NCBI RefSeq assembly: GCF_001190745.1
Contig: NZ_CP012196.1
Coordinates: forward strand, 310,001-374,000
DNA length: 64,000 nucleotides
Source of the DNA: Campylobacter gracilis
GTDB lineage: Bacteria > Campylobacterota > Campylobacteria > Campylobacterales > Campylobacteraceae
Direction: 5' to 3'
Part shown: one piece after another, positions 44,384-55,781 of the stretch
Position numbering within the stretch: position 1 is the first letter of the stretch
Layout of the letters: each line of letters opens with the position of its first letter
Translations under genes and position numbers: made by a program
The notes under the pieces: model-generated
The model's database searches: none
The model's input: only the letters and a program-made list of their open reading frames with translations
What the model was told of the DNA's origin: nothing

Positions 44384-44806
44384 ATGCTAGACGTAAGTTT
44401 GACCGCCATGATAACGACCATCGTCGTATTTTTAGCTTTGATTTACTTCTTAAATATCAAGCTTTATAGACCGCTACTTTTGCATATGGAAAAGCGAGAG
44501 GCTATTATTAAAGAAGATGAGGCAAATGCGATGAAAAATGCACAGGATGCAGATGCCGATAAAGCAGAGATCGTACGAATCATGGATGCTGCGAAGTTGC
44601 AAGCTGTTAAAATAAAGCAAGAGGCGATGGATAGCGCGAAGCAGGCTGCCGCCAGAGAAATAGCCGAGAAAAAGACCGCAATGGAGGAAGATTTTGATCA
44701 ATTTTTAGGCGGTTTGGATGAGCAAAAGCGCAACCTAAAAAATGATTTGCAAGCCAAAATTCCGGAATTTAAAAATGCTCTAAGCAGCGCTGTGGCTAAA
44801 GTATGA
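44384..44806 (+). CDS. atpF': F1Fo ATP synthase subunit b'
   Basis: A 140-residue second b-type stator subunit. One membrane helix lies at residues 6-26 (LTAMITTIVVFLALIYFLNI), followed by a long charged coiled coil to the C-terminus. Epsilonproteobacteria carry b and b' as separate genes, forming a heterodimeric peripheral stalk between Fo and F1. First gene of the operon; the a and c subunit genes (atpB, atpE) are elsewhere, as in C. jejuni. Confidence 0.93.
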   Translation: MLDVSLTAMITTIVVFLALIYFLNIKLYRPLLLHMEKREAIIKEDEANAMKNAQDADADKAEIVRIMDAAKLQAVKIKQEAMDSAKQAAAREIAEKKTAMEEDFDQFLGGLDEQKRNLKNDLQAKIPEFKNALSSAVAKV

Positions 44807-44816
44807 GGATTTCAGT

Positions 44817-45332
44817 ATGAAAAAATATCTATTTTTATTTATAATTCCCGCGCTTGTTTTAGCAAGTGGCGAGCACGATGGAGTCAAAGACTACGACGTG
44901 CTGTGGCGAAGCATAAATTTCATTTTGTTCTTCGGAATTTTGTTTTATCTTTTAAAAGGTCCCGTAAAAGCAGCATATCAAGGTAGGATCGACGGCATCG
45001 CATCTAGGCTTGAAGCTAATCAGAAAATTTTAAAAGAGTCTGCAGCTCGCAAGGAGCAAGCTAAAAAAGATCTGCAAGATGCTAAGGTTCAAGGCGCAGC
45101 TTTAATCGAAACCGCTAAAAAAGAGATCGTATTCGCCGCCGAAAAGATAAAAAATGCAACCGAGCAAGAGATTTCAAATCTACAAAAGTCTTTCGACGAG
45201 CAGAAGGATTTCGAAGCGCGTAAGATCAAAAAAGAGGTCGTAAGCGAGATACTGGATGATGTTTTTGCATCGGACGACATTAAATTCGGTCAAGATAAGC
45301 TGGTTAAAATCGTAGAGAAAAAGGTCGGATGA
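44817..45332 (+). CDS. atpF: F1Fo ATP synthase subunit b
   Basis: A 171-residue stator subunit. The N-terminus FLFIIPALVLASGEHDG looks like a cleavable signal or first hydrophobic stretch, as noted for this group. The main membrane helix is at about 33-50 (INFILFFGILFYLL). A long Lys/Glu/Ala-rich coiled coil follows (about 55-150). It overlaps atpH as ATGA. Confidence 0.94.
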   Translation: MKKYLFLFIIPALVLASGEHDGVKDYDVLWRSINFILFFGILFYLLKGPVKAAYQGRIDGIASRLEANQKILKESAARKEQAKKDLQDAKVQGAALIETAKKEIVFAAEKIKNATEQEISNLQKSFDEQKDFEARKIKKEVVSEILDDVFASDDIKFGQDKLVKIVEKKVG

Positions 45333-45862
45333 TGATAAATAACACCTCAAAAAGATATGTAAACGCCCTGATACTGAGCTATAAAAAAGATGAACTATGC
45401 TCTGTTTTGCAGACGCTCGAGAGCGTTGCGAGTGCATTTAGAATTCCAAAATTCCAAGATATTGTAAAATCTCCGACGCTAAAAGAGGAATCCAAAGTGG
45501 AACTTATCGCGTCATTTATAAAAAATCCAAGCGAAAAAATCGTAAATTTTATTAAACTTTTAGCTAAGAATAGGCGTATTGCACTAATCCCGCAGATAGT
45601 CGAGGAACTGCGCAAGAATATTGCGGCACTGGATAATAAATATTTGGGTAAAATTTATTCTGCTACCGAAATAGACGCCGCGAAAATAAAAGAGCTAGAG
45701 GCCAAAATTTCAAACAAATTTAATGCAGATATTACTCTGCAACCCGTTAAAAGCGAGCTTGAAGGCATTAAGATCGAAGTCGAGGATCTTGGATTTGAGA
45801 TTAGTTTTTCAGTTGATAGATTGAAACAAAAAATGAGCGAATATATTTTAAAAGCAATTTAA
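45329..45862 (+). CDS. atpH: F1Fo ATP synthase subunit delta
   Basis: A 177-residue OSCP/delta subunit linking the b stalk to the top of F1. It begins with the RYVNALILSYKKDEL helix typical of the N-terminal six-helix domain and ends with the C-terminal VEDLGFEISFSVDRLKQKM segment. ATG 45329 overlaps the atpF stop; a second ATG follows at 45332, and either is possible. Confidence 0.94.
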   Translation: MMINNTSKRYVNALILSYKKDELCSVLQTLESVASAFRIPKFQDIVKSPTLKEESKVELIASFIKNPSEKIVNFIKLLAKNRRIALIPQIVEELRKNIAALDNKYLGKIYSATEIDAAKIKELEAKISNKFNADITLQPVKSELEGIKIEVEDLGFEISFSVDRLKQKMSEYILKAI

Positions 45863-45873
45863 AGGAGTAAAGC

Positions 45874-47388
45874 GTGGGTGCGAAAATTAAGGCAGACGAA
45901 ATCAGTAGCATAATCAAAGAGCGAATCGAAAATTTCGATCTTAGCGTTGATATCGAAGAAACCGGTAAGGTCGTTTCGGTCGCAGACGGCGTTGCTAATG
46001 TTTACGGCTTAAAAAACGTAATGGCTAACGAGATGGTCGAATTCGAAAACGGAGCTCGTGGTATCGCGTTAAATTTAGAGGAAAGCAGTGTCGGCATCGT
46101 TATTTTAGGCGATACTAGCGGCATTAACGAAGGTAGTAGCGTTAAAAGACTGGGTAAGCTTTTGCGCGTTCCGGTAGGTGATGCATTAATCGGTCGCGTA
46201 GTAAATGCCCTAGGCGAACCGATCGACGGCAAAGGCGCGATAGAGACCAGCGATACTAGATTTGTCGAAGAAAAGGCCAAAGGCATCATGGCTCGTAAAT
46301 CCGTTCATGAGCCACTTCAAACCGGTCTTAAAGCGATAGACGCGCTAGTGCCGATCGGTCGCGGACAGCGCGAGCTCATCATTGGCGACCGCCAAACGGG
46401 AAAAACCACCGTTGCTGTTGATACTATCATCAATCAAAAGGGCCAGGATGTCATCTGCATATACGTAGCAATCGGCCAGAAGCAATCCACCGTCGCACAA
46501 GTCGTTAAAAAGCTTGAAGAATATGGTGCGATGGACTATACGATCGTAGTTGCAGCTGGTGCTAGCGAGGCGGCTGCGCTTCAATACTTGGCTCCGTATT
46601 CAGGCTGCACGATGGGTGAGTATTTCAGAGATAACTCCCGCCACGCGCTTATCATCTACGATGATTTGAGTAAGCATGCGGTTGCGTATCGCGAAATGTC
46701 ACTTATTTTACGCCGTCCACCTGGACGCGAGGCGTACCCTGGCGACGTATTTTATCTACATTCCCGTTTGCTTGAGCGCGCTAGCAAACTAAGCGATGCA
46801 CTCGGTGCAGGTAGCCTAACGGCGCTTCCTATCATCGAGACGCAAGCAGGCGACGTTTCGGCGTATATCCCTACAAACGTTATCTCCATTACTGACGGTC
46901 AAATTTTCCTAGAATCTGGTCTATTTAACTCTGGAATTCGTCCTGCGATCAACGTAGGCCTTTCCGTTAGCCGCGTCGGCGGTTCCGCGCAGATTAAAGC
47001 GATCAAAAAGGTCTCGGGAACCTTGCGCCTAGATCTTGCTCAATACCGCGAACTTCAGGCGTTTGCGCAGTTTGCGAGCGATCTGGACGAGAGTAGCCGC
47101 AAGCAGCTGGATCGCGGACAAAGAATGGTCGAAATTTTAAAGCAGCCTCCTTATTCGCCGCTTCCGGTCGAAAATCAAGTGGTCATCATCTTTGCGGGAA
47201 GCCGCGGATTTTTGGACGATGTGCCTACGAGTTCGATTGGTAAATTCGAAGCTGAGCTCTATCCGTATATCGAGGCGAAATATCCTGAAATTTTTGAAGA
47301 GATCAGAAGCAAAAAGACCATCGAGAAGGATTTGGAAGAAAATTTAATCAAGGCTCTAAATGACTTTAAAGCGACCTTTGCCGCTTAA
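45874..47388 (+). CDS. atpA: F1 ATP synthase subunit alpha
   Basis: A 504-residue alpha subunit, the non-catalytic nucleotide-binding half of the F1 hexamer. The P-loop is [13 protein letters not shown] (about 169-181), and the signature [17 protein letters not shown] is present. The start is GTG at 45874 with AAGGAG upstream, giving [17 protein letters not shown], a conserved family N-terminus. Between atpH (11 bases) and atpG (12 bases). Confidence 0.99.
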   Translation: MGAKIKADEISSIIKERIENFDLSVDIEETGKVVSVADGVANVYGLKNVMANEMVEFENGARGIALNLEESSVGIVILGDTSGINEGSSVKRLGKLLRVPVGDALIGRVVNALGEPIDGKGAIETSDTRFVEEKAKGIMARKSVHEPLQTGLKAIDALVPIGRGQRELIIGDRQTGKTTVAVDTIINQKGQDVICIYVAIGQKQSTVAQVVKKLEEYGAMDYTIVVAAGASEAAALQYLAPYSGCTMGEYFRDNSRHALIIYDDLSKHAVAYREMSLILRRPPGREAYPGDVFYLHSRLLERASKLSDALGAGSLTALPIIETQAGDVSAYIPTNVISITDGQIFLESGLFNSGIRPAINVGLSVSRVGGSAQIKAIKKVSGTLRLDLAQYRELQAFAQFASDLDESSRKQLDRGQRMVEILKQPPYSPLPVENQVVIIFAGSRGFLDDVPTSSIGKFEAELYPYIEAKYPEIFEEIRSKKTIEKDLEENLIKALNDFKATFAA

Positions 47389-47400
47389 GAAGGCTAAATT

Positions 47401-49718
<2,318 letters not shown>

Positions 49719-49728
49719 GAATTTTAAG

Positions 49729-50133
49729 ATGAAAGAATTTTTGCTTTTAGATATCGTTACGCCCGAAGGGATGGTCTTTTCGGGTGAGGTCAAATCCGTC
49801 CAGCTCCCCGGCATTACTGGCGAAATGGGTATTTTGCCAGGGCATGCGAGCTTGCTAACAGGACTTAAAGACAAAAGCGAAGGCGGAGTCGTTGAGATCG
49901 TAGATAAAGACGGCAAAAAGCAGCTTGTTTTGGTAAACGACGGATTTTTGGAAGTTACCGAAGAAAAAACTACTATCCTAGCCACTCAAGCCGTAGCTAT
50001 CGGAGGCGATAGCGAAAGCGCCGTAGCAAAGTCTTTGCAGCGCGCCAAAGATATGCTTACGTCCATTAGCTCCGATGCGGCAAATTCCGCAGCAATCATG
50101 GCTAGAGTCGACGAATTCGCAAGGCAAAGTTAA
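49729..50133 (+). CDS. atpC: F1 ATP synthase subunit epsilon
   Basis: A 134-residue epsilon subunit, which regulates F1. The N-terminal beta sandwich shows LLDIVTPEGMVFSGEVKSVQ, LPGITGEMGILPGHASLLT and LVLVNDGFLEV. The C-terminal helical hairpin (from about 90) is shorter and Ala/Ser-rich. Last atp gene; exbB follows after two bases, so the Tol genes may be read from the same transcript. Confidence 0.97.
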   Translation: MKEFLLLDIVTPEGMVFSGEVKSVQLPGITGEMGILPGHASLLTGLKDKSEGGVVEIVDKDGKKQLVLVNDGFLEVTEEKTTILATQAVAIGGDSESAVAKSLQRAKDMLTSISSDAANSAAIMARVDEFARQS

Positions 50134-50135
50134 AT

Positions 50136-50711
50136 ATGCTAGATCTAATTTTAAGTTATTTTACGAGAAGTACGTTTATTACGATATTCGTACTTTCTTG
50201 GCTATCCGTCTATTTTGTCGTTACTTTTACGATTTTGATCTCCAGATTTGTAGGGCTTAGTGCGTGGCAACACCGCGAAGCAAAGGCACTCGAATCCTTG
50301 CTGATGGGTGGTAGGATTTCGCTTTCGGGCTCTATTTTTCAAAAAGTAAATACCGATAAAATTTCAAAAGAGGCCTTGGAAATTTATAAAGGCAAAGCCG
50401 AACGCGACTCCACTAGCGGACTTACCTGGCTATCTATCGTTGCCTCTACTTCGCCATTTATCGGGCTATTTGGTACGGTTGTTAGCATACTTCACACATT
50501 TTCCAAGCTTGGCGGCGGAAATTCCGGCATCGACACCATCGCTCCTGCGATCAGCGAGGCGCTAGTTGCCACAGGATGTGGAATTTTTGTAGCGATCCCC
50601 GCATACACCTTCAGCTTACTTATAAAACGCAAAGCATACGAAGTTATGAGCATTATAAATCGTACAGCGGATATTTTGCTATTTAAAGCAAATACTGGAA
50701 AAGCTATTTAA
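50136..50711 (+). CDS. tolQ: MotA/TolQ/ExbB proton channel protein
   Basis: A 191-residue inner-membrane protein with three helices (about 12-34, 108-130, 145-168). The MotA/TolQ/ExbB signature is WLSIVASTSPFIGLFGTVVS followed by AISEALVATGCGIFVAIPAY. Placement before exbD-like, tolA and tolB shows it powers the Tol-Pal system, so it acts as TolQ (C. jejuni calls it ExbB). Its stop overlaps the next start by one base. Confidence 0.93.
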   Translation: MLDLILSYFTRSTFITIFVLSWLSVYFVVTFTILISRFVGLSAWQHREAKALESLLMGGRISLSGSIFQKVNTDKISKEALEIYKGKAERDSTSGLTWLSIVASTSPFIGLFGTVVSILHTFSKLGGGNSGIDTIAPAISEALVATGCGIFVAIPAYTFSLLIKRKAYEVMSIINRTADILLFKANTGKAI

Positions 50712-51109
50712 TGTATAATTTCGACGAAAATCCAGAGCTAAATATCACTCCGCTCGTCGATATTATGCTTGTTTTGCTAGCGATTTTAATGGTCGCACAA
50801 ACGGCGATTATCTACGATGAAAAGATCGAACTGCCTAGTGGCTCAAAAGCACAGGTTTCGGAAAATACCGCGGAATTCTTGCTTGTGCGTATCGGCGAAG
50901 ATCGCAAGGTTTATATCGATAAAAGCTCGATGAGTCTGGCAGAATTCCCGGATAATCTCGTGCTGCTTAAAGGCACCGGCAAGTATAGCTTGGAAAAACC
51001 CGTCTATATCCAAGCCGATAAGAGACTCGTTTATGACGATGTAATGTTTGTCTTAAAGAGCTTAAAGCAAGCGGGTTTTACTAAAGTCGCGCTTCAAACA
51101 AATGGCTAA
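50711..51109 (+). CDS. tolR: TolR/ExbD-type biopolymer transport protein
   Basis: A 132-residue protein with a short cytoplasmic N-terminus, one helix (about 12-34, with the essential Asp in LNITPLVDIMLVLLAILMVA) and a periplasmic domain. The Asp17-type residue takes part in proton flow with TolQ. Starts in the tolQ stop codon and overlaps tolA by eight bases, so all three are co-translated. Confidence 0.93.
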   Translation: MYNFDENPELNITPLVDIMLVLLAILMVAQTAIIYDEKIELPSGSKAQVSENTAEFLLVRIGEDRKVYIDKSSMSLAEFPDNLVLLKGTGKYSLEKPVYIQADKRLVYDDVMFVLKSLKQAGFTKVALQTNG

Positions 51110-52082
51110 TTATTCAAATTTTACGGGGGTTAAATACGATAATTTCAAATCGTTTTTAATCGCCCTTTTTGCCTATTTGCTGGTGATTTTTGTTCTTTTA
51201 TATCAAATTTCAAAGCCGCAGGAAAAATTTAAAAAATATACTGACAATCCCAACGATTATATGGATGTTACTTTTGATTTCGAAATAGATGATAAACTTC
51301 CGTCCGCGCCTGAAATCGCTAAAGAAACAAAGCAAGGCGAGTTTGACAATAAGAATGTGAAGGATGTGCCGGAGGATAAAATTAAGACTACGGCGCAAGT
51401 AGTTCCGCCATCTCCGGTGGAGGCAAAGCCGAAAGAGCCCGAAAAGCCGAAGGAAGAGCCGAAGCCGGAACCTAAAAAGGACGAGCCTAAAGCTGAGCCC
51501 AAAAAAGAGGAGCCCAAGCCTGAGCCTAAGTTGGAAGATAAACCTTCCGAAAAAGTAGTAGAGAAAAAAGAGGAAGCTAAGCCGGAGCCGAAAAAAGAGG
51601 AAAAACCGAGCTTGAGCGATCTTTTTTCGGATACGACTAAGGACAATAAGAAGCTTGAGGAGAGTGCTAAAGCTAGCGACGCCGTTCAGAGTAACAAAAA
51701 GTCCGATAAAGAAACCGCCACCTCTAGTGCTAAGGATAAAGCGGCATCTAAAAATGCTGTCGTCAAATCCGATAAGCTTGGCGGCAGGACGCAAAGGACG
51801 GGCGAGTATAACGCTTATTACGGCGCTATCGAGAAGAAGCTTCAAGTTCTATGGAGCAGATATGTGGCGACCGCGAAGGACGACGCAAGGATTAAGATAG
51901 TCTTTAGCGCAGATGGGCGAGTAGCGGATTATACTATTATAGAGTTGGGGCGAGAGACTGAATTTAACCAGAAGTTGCGAGATTTTTTGGATAATCTATC
52001 GACTCAGACTTTCCCGAAGTCTCCCGACGGAGCGTCGCATGAGATTGATACTAGGATGTCCGACGTGATGAAGACAAATTAG
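51102..52082 (+). CDS. tolA: TolA/TonB-type energy-transducing protein
   Basis: A 326-residue TolA-like protein linking the inner-membrane TolQR motor to TolB-Pal. A cytoplasmic N-terminus precedes the single helix at about 19-38 (LIALFAYLLVIFVLLYQI). A long linker (about 105-175) made of KPEPKKEEP-like repeats follows, then a Lys/Ser/Ala-rich stretch. The C-terminal domain (about 230-326) has YYGAIEKKLQVLWSRY and DGRVADYTIIELGR, ending near FPKSPDG. This domain is closely copied by the next gene. Corresponds to Cj0111. Confidence 0.9.
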   Translation: MANYSNFTGVKYDNFKSFLIALFAYLLVIFVLLYQISKPQEKFKKYTDNPNDYMDVTFDFEIDDKLPSAPEIAKETKQGEFDNKNVKDVPEDKIKTTAQVVPPSPVEAKPKEPEKPKEEPKPEPKKDEPKAEPKKEEPKPEPKLEDKPSEKVVEKKEEAKPEPKKEEKPSLSDLFSDTTKDNKKLEESAKASDAVQSNKKSDKETATSSAKDKAASKNAVVKSDKLGGRTQRTGEYNAYYGAIEKKLQVLWSRYVATAKDDARIKIVFSADGRVADYTIIELGRETEFNQKLRDFLDNLSTQTFPKSPDGASHEIDTRMSDVMKTN

Positions 52083-52100
52083 AATTCGTAAGGGAAAAAA

Positions 52101-52496
52101 GTGAAGAGACTTTTTTGTATTTTTGCGTTTTGCTGTATGCTTTTTGCGGCGGATTTGGAACAGAATTTTATTTATGAAAGAAATTCCGTTTCGCAAAAAT
52201 CTGGTAAAATTAAAATTTCAAAGGAGTTAGATACTTATTTTTCGCAGATGACGTCGAAATTACAAACTCTATGGACGGAGTATCAAGTAGGCATTTCCGA
52301 TGAAGCTAGAGTTTGCGTAGAATTTAGCACCGATGGACGAGTGACAGATTATCAAATTTTAGAGCTTGGGCGTAGCACAGAATTTAACCAAAAGCTAAGG
52401 AAATTTTTAGATGAGCTTCCTAAGCGAAGCTTTCCAAAATCACCGGATAATAAATCTCACACATTTGAAATGGTATTATCCGACGTAACAAATTAA
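52101..52496 (+). CDS. Stand-alone secreted TolA C-terminal domain (paralogue)
   Basis: A 131-residue protein with its own signal peptide (residues 1-17, LFCIFAFCCMLFAAD) and no linker or membrane anchor. The mature part copies the C-terminal domain of the preceding TolA: SKLQTLWTEY, STDGRVTDYQILELGRSTEF and NQKLRKFLDELP...FPKSPD align one to one with TolA segments. It therefore looks like a duplicated TolA domain III released into the periplasm. It could bind TolB or Pal and modulate the system, or be a decoy for bacteriocins or phage. The start is GTG/ATG ambiguous; the frame begins at the GTG at 52101. Between tolA and tolB, same operon. Confidence 0.85.
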   Translation: MKRLFCIFAFCCMLFAADLEQNFIYERNSVSQKSGKIKISKELDTYFSQMTSKLQTLWTEYQVGISDEARVCVEFSTDGRVTDYQILELGRSTEFNQKLRKFLDELPKRSFPKSPDNKSHTFEMVLSDVTN

Positions 52497-52511
52497 ATTT
52501 AAGGAGAAAAG

Positions 52512-53759
52512 ATGAAGAAACTACTTTTGATTCTTGCATTTTGTAGTAGCATTTTCGCGGCAGATGCGACTATGTCTATCGTAAACGAAGGGGTAAATCT
52601 ACCTAAAATCGTCGTTCAAGATGCATCGAACCTTGCGAATTCAGAATTTGGCAACAAATTCTTTAAACTTATGGTGGGCGATCTAAAGGTCGGCGCGACT
52701 TTTGAAGTCAGCGACGAGTATCTACAAAGCAGCTACGATGCGGACGCTTCCAGCAATTCGGGTTCTAGCGGTGCCGCTCTTATCGTGCGCTACGCGGTAA
52801 GTGATAAAAGTTCGCCGATGAGCCTAAAAGCCAAAGTGCTCGAAGCAAACAGCGGCAGGGTGATGTACGAGAAGAGCTTTACGCTTTCAAATGCCGAGAA
52901 ATATCCGTTTTTAGCCCATATGGCGGTATCTGAGATCGTCAAGCAGCTAGGGTACTCAAACGTCGATTGGATGAAGGAGATGATTTTGCTCTCTCGCTAC
53001 ACTTCGACGCGCGAGAGCGAGATCATGGTGGCTGACTATACGCTTACCTACCAGCAGGTGGTGCTTCGCGGCGGATTAAATATCTTCCCTAAATGGGCAA
53101 GTGCAGCACAGAACGAATTTTATTACACCTACTATGTCAATAAAAACACCCCCGCTATCTATAAATTTAATCTATCCAACGGTAGCAAAAGTAAAATTTT
53201 TACCGGTCACGGCATGACGATAGCTTCAGATGTAAGCGCCGACGGCAGAAAGCTTTTAATCACCAATGCGCCTAAAGATCAACCCGATATTTATTTGTAT
53301 GATATAGCCTCGGGCAGCGCTAAGCAAATTACCGATTACGCTGGCATTGATGTAAATGGAAATTTTATCGACGGCGATTCGCGCGTGGCTTTTGTGAGCG
53401 ATCGTCTGGGTTATCCAAACGTATTTGCCACTAGCATAAATGGCGGCAACGTTCAGCAGCTCGTCTATCACGGCAAAAACAATAACTCCATCAGCACAAA
53501 TGGCAATTACGTTACTTACTCCAGTCGCGATGGCGGGGGCGGATTTAATATATATTTAATCTCTACTCAAACCGATATGATACGCCAGTTAACGGCTAGC
53601 GGCAAAAATATGTTTCCTAGATTTTCTAGCGATGGCGGCAGCATTATGTTTATCAAGCAAGACGGCAGCGGAAGCTCGGTAGGTATTATCAGAGTTAACG
53701 AGAATAAAAGTTTTCAATTTCCGTTAAGAGTGGGTAAAATTCAATCGGTTGATTGGTAA
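52512..53759 (+). CDS. tolB: Tol-Pal system protein TolB
   Basis: A 415-residue periplasmic protein that connects TolA with Pal. The signal peptide ends at SSIFAAD (about residue 17). An N-terminal alpha/beta domain (20-160) is followed by a six-blade beta propeller with WD40-like PD40 units: ADGRKLLITNAPKDQPDIYL, GDSRVAFVSDRLGYPNVFAT and SDGGSIMFIKQDGSG. AAGGAGAAAAG precedes the ATG. Length and order of domains are standard. Confidence 0.96.
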   Translation: MKKLLLILAFCSSIFAADATMSIVNEGVNLPKIVVQDASNLANSEFGNKFFKLMVGDLKVGATFEVSDEYLQSSYDADASSNSGSSGAALIVRYAVSDKSSPMSLKAKVLEANSGRVMYEKSFTLSNAEKYPFLAHMAVSEIVKQLGYSNVDWMKEMILLSRYTSTRESEIMVADYTLTYQQVVLRGGLNIFPKWASAAQNEFYYTYYVNKNTPAIYKFNLSNGSKSKIFTGHGMTIASDVSADGRKLLITNAPKDQPDIYLYDIASGSAKQITDYAGIDVNGNFIDGDSRVAFVSDRLGYPNVFATSINGGNVQQLVYHGKNNNSISTNGNYVTYSSRDGGGGFNIYLISTQTDMIRQLTASGKNMFPRFSSDGGSIMFIKQDGSGSSVGIIRVNENKSFQFPLRVGKIQSVDW

Positions 53760-53779
53760 AATATTAAAAAATCTCGTGA

Positions 53780-53785
53780 TATAAT
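53780..53785 (+). promoter_or_regulatory. -10 box TATAAT before pal
   Basis: GTGATATAATGACTTC lies 29 bases before the pal ATG, in the 55-base gap after tolB. It would allow extra transcription of the abundant lipoprotein Pal. AAAGGA is the ribosome-binding site. Confidence 0.6.
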
Positions 53786-53814
53786 GACTTCAATTTTTTT
53801 TGAAAGGATAGAAA

Positions 53815-54288
53815 ATGAAACATTTAGTTTTATCTTCGATAGCAGTTGCTGCTCTATTATTGAGCGGTTGTTCTAAAAAGACCCCAGAGGCCGATACTAC
53901 AAGCACAAGTGGTGCAGATAGACTAGCTGCTTTGGCATCTCAGATCCAAAGTGAAGTTGGCACTGTTTATTTCGACTTTGATAAATTTAATATTAGAGCC
54001 GATCAGCAAGGCACAATCAATAATAACGCAGCTCTATTCAACCAAGCAGGCGCAGAGTCCCTAACCGTCAAAGTTGAGGGTAACTGCGATGAGTGGGGTT
54101 CTGATGAGTACAACTATGCTCTTGGTCTAAAGAGAGCTACTGCAGCTAAAGACGCATTGGTTGCTCAAGGCGTAAATGAGAGCAGAATTTCCGTAGTAAG
54201 CTACGGCGAGAGCAATATGGCTTGCACAGAGCATTCTAAAGAGTGCGACGCTCAAAACAGACGCGACGAATTCAAAGTTGGATTCTAA
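53815..54288 (+). CDS. pal: Peptidoglycan-associated lipoprotein Pal
   Basis: A 157-residue outer-membrane lipoprotein (Omp18 of C. jejuni). The lipobox is LLLSGC, Cys19. The OmpA-C domain (about 45-157) has VYFDFDKFNIRADQQGTI, EGNCDEWGSDEYNYALGLKR (diaminopimelate-binding) and a C-terminal Cys pair (MACTEHSKECDAQ). It anchors the outer membrane to peptidoglycan and binds TolB. Confidence 0.97.
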   Translation: MKHLVLSSIAVAALLLSGCSKKTPEADTTSTSGADRLAALASQIQSEVGTVYFDFDKFNIRADQQGTINNNAALFNQAGAESLTVKVEGNCDEWGSDEYNYALGLKRATAAKDALVAQGVNESRISVVSYGESNMACTEHSKECDAQNRRDEFKVGF

Positions 54289-54289
54289 T

Positions 54290-55108
54290 TTGAAATTTAA
54301 AAATTTCACGGTGGCGGCTCTTTTGGGGGCTGCCACTTTTTTAAATGCAGAAACTTCTGCATTTGATGCTGGCAATATTGATTCAGGTAGCTCTTACGGG
54401 TTAACTGAAAACGAACAAGTATTACGCGATAACCGCAAGCGTATAAGCGAGATGCAAACTAGTGTAGATAATACACGCGAGAGCGTCGAAGGTTTGCGAA
54501 GCGTCCTTGAAGGAACAAGTTCTAAAATTTCGAACCTGGAAAACAGGGTAGCGGATCTAGAAATTCGTACTACGGGCAAAAGCCAAGGCAACAGCGAGCT
54601 AGATCAGATGAAACGAGATATCGCAACTATAAAAGCCCAAATCGCTGAAATTAATAAAAAATTAGGTAGCGGCAGTAGCGTAAAAAAAAACGCTGAATTA
54701 GACGCAGGCACTGCTTCAGTCCCTGCTAGTACAAAATCAGACTCCGATTTTAAATCAAAAGATCAAGCTTCAGTATTGAAAGAGGCTGACACTTTATATG
54801 CCAAAAAAGACTATTCCGGCGCAAAAGAGCGCTACAATTATCTAGTATCCAAAAATTACAAGCCCGCAAAGGCAAACTATATGCTGGGCGAAATTTCATA
54901 TTTCTCCGGCTCATACGCAGAAGCGATAAACTATTATAAAAAGAGCATCTCGCACAACGAGAGCCAAGACTACACTCCAAAGCTACTTTATCACACCGCG
55001 ATCAGCTTCGATAAGATCGGCGATAAAGACAGCGCAAATAAATTCTACAAAGCGTTAAAGGCTTCATACCCAGATTCCAAAGAAGCTAAAGCCGCGCCCG
55101 CTAGATAA
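54290..55108 (+). CDS. cpoB: CpoB/YbgF-type TPR coordinator of Tol-Pal
   Basis: A periplasmic protein of the YbgF/CpoB family. Start is probably TTG 54290, just after the pal stop, giving a clean signal peptide (KFKNFTVAALLGAATFLNAE); a TTG at 54278 would add four residues. Residues 40-125 form the trimerising coiled coil (ISEMQTSVDNTRESVEGLRS). The C-terminal TPR part (about 160-270) has AKKDYSGAKERYNYLV, YMLGEISYFSGSYAEAINYY and DKDSANKFYKALKASYPDS. In E. coli CpoB coordinates outer-membrane constriction with cell-wall synthesis. Confidence 0.92.
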   Translation: MKFKNFTVAALLGAATFLNAETSAFDAGNIDSGSSYGLTENEQVLRDNRKRISEMQTSVDNTRESVEGLRSVLEGTSSKISNLENRVADLEIRTTGKSQGNSELDQMKRDIATIKAQIAEINKKLGSGSSVKKNAELDAGTASVPASTKSDSDFKSKDQASVLKEADTLYAKKDYSGAKERYNYLVSKNYKPAKANYMLGEISYFSGSYAEAINYYKKSISHNESQDYTPKLLYHTAISFDKIGDKDSANKFYKALKASYPDSKEAKAAPAR

Positions 55109-55158
55109 CCTAAATTTAAATATAAAATCAAAAATAAAATTTTAAATAGGAGAAAACT

Positions 55159-55773
55159 ATGGCTAACAACCGAGTTATAAAGATGCATTATGAGCTAAAA
55201 GACGGCAAAACCGGTGAAATTTTAGAGTCAAATTTAAACTCCGACCCGATCGCCTTTCTTAGCGGCAAGGATCAAATCATCCAAAAGTTGGAAGATGAAA
55301 TTTTAAATCTACAAGCGGGCGAGAGCAAAACGGTTCGCATAAGCCCGAGCGACGGGGTCGGCGAGTATAGAGAAGACGCCGTGCAGATCCTGCCTAAAGA
55401 GCAGTTTGCGGGCATCGATCTGGCGGTGGGCATGGAGCTTTTCGGTCAGGCGGAGGACGGCGCGACTACCCGCGTGAGCGTCAAAGCTATCGGCGAGCAG
55501 GACGTTACTATTGACTTTAACCACCCATATGCGGGCAAGGAACTGGAATTTAATATAAAAATCGTCGAGAACCGCGAAGCGACGGCGGACGAAATTCTTA
55601 CCGGACAGCCGGAGAGCGCGCACAGCTGCGGCTGCGGACACGACCATCATCACGAGGGGCACGAGTGTTGCGGCGGGCACGGGCACGATCACGCTAGAGA
55701 TCATGAATGTTGCGGGGGCCACGATCACGGAAAAGATCACGAGTGCTGCGACGGGCACCACCACGAGCATTAG
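55159..55773 (+). CDS. slyD: SlyD-type FKBP peptidyl-prolyl isomerase with metal-binding tail
   Basis: A 204-residue SlyD: FKBP domain with an inserted chaperone flap (about residues 1-155; HYELKDGKTGEILESN, FLSGKDQIIQKLEDEI, DFNHPYAGKELEF). The last 50 residues are a His/Cys-rich tail with repeated HECCGGH and HDHGKDHECC units that should bind Ni, Zn or Cu. SlyD delivers nickel for hydrogenase and urease maturation in other bacteria. AGGAG precedes the ATG. fabD follows eight bases on. Confidence 0.95.
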   Translation: MANNRVIKMHYELKDGKTGEILESNLNSDPIAFLSGKDQIIQKLEDEILNLQAGESKTVRISPSDGVGEYREDAVQILPKEQFAGIDLAVGMELFGQAEDGATTRVSVKAIGEQDVTIDFNHPYAGKELEFNIKIVENREATADEILTGQPESAHSCGCGHDHHHEGHECCGGHGHDHARDHECCGGHDHGKDHECCDGHHHEH

Positions 55774-55781
55774 GATTTTTT

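Noticed and set aside
51210-51845. Long minus-strand frames opposite tolA
   Set aside because: They arise from the antisense of the Lys/Glu/Pro repeat codons of the TolA linker; TolA is clearly the real product.
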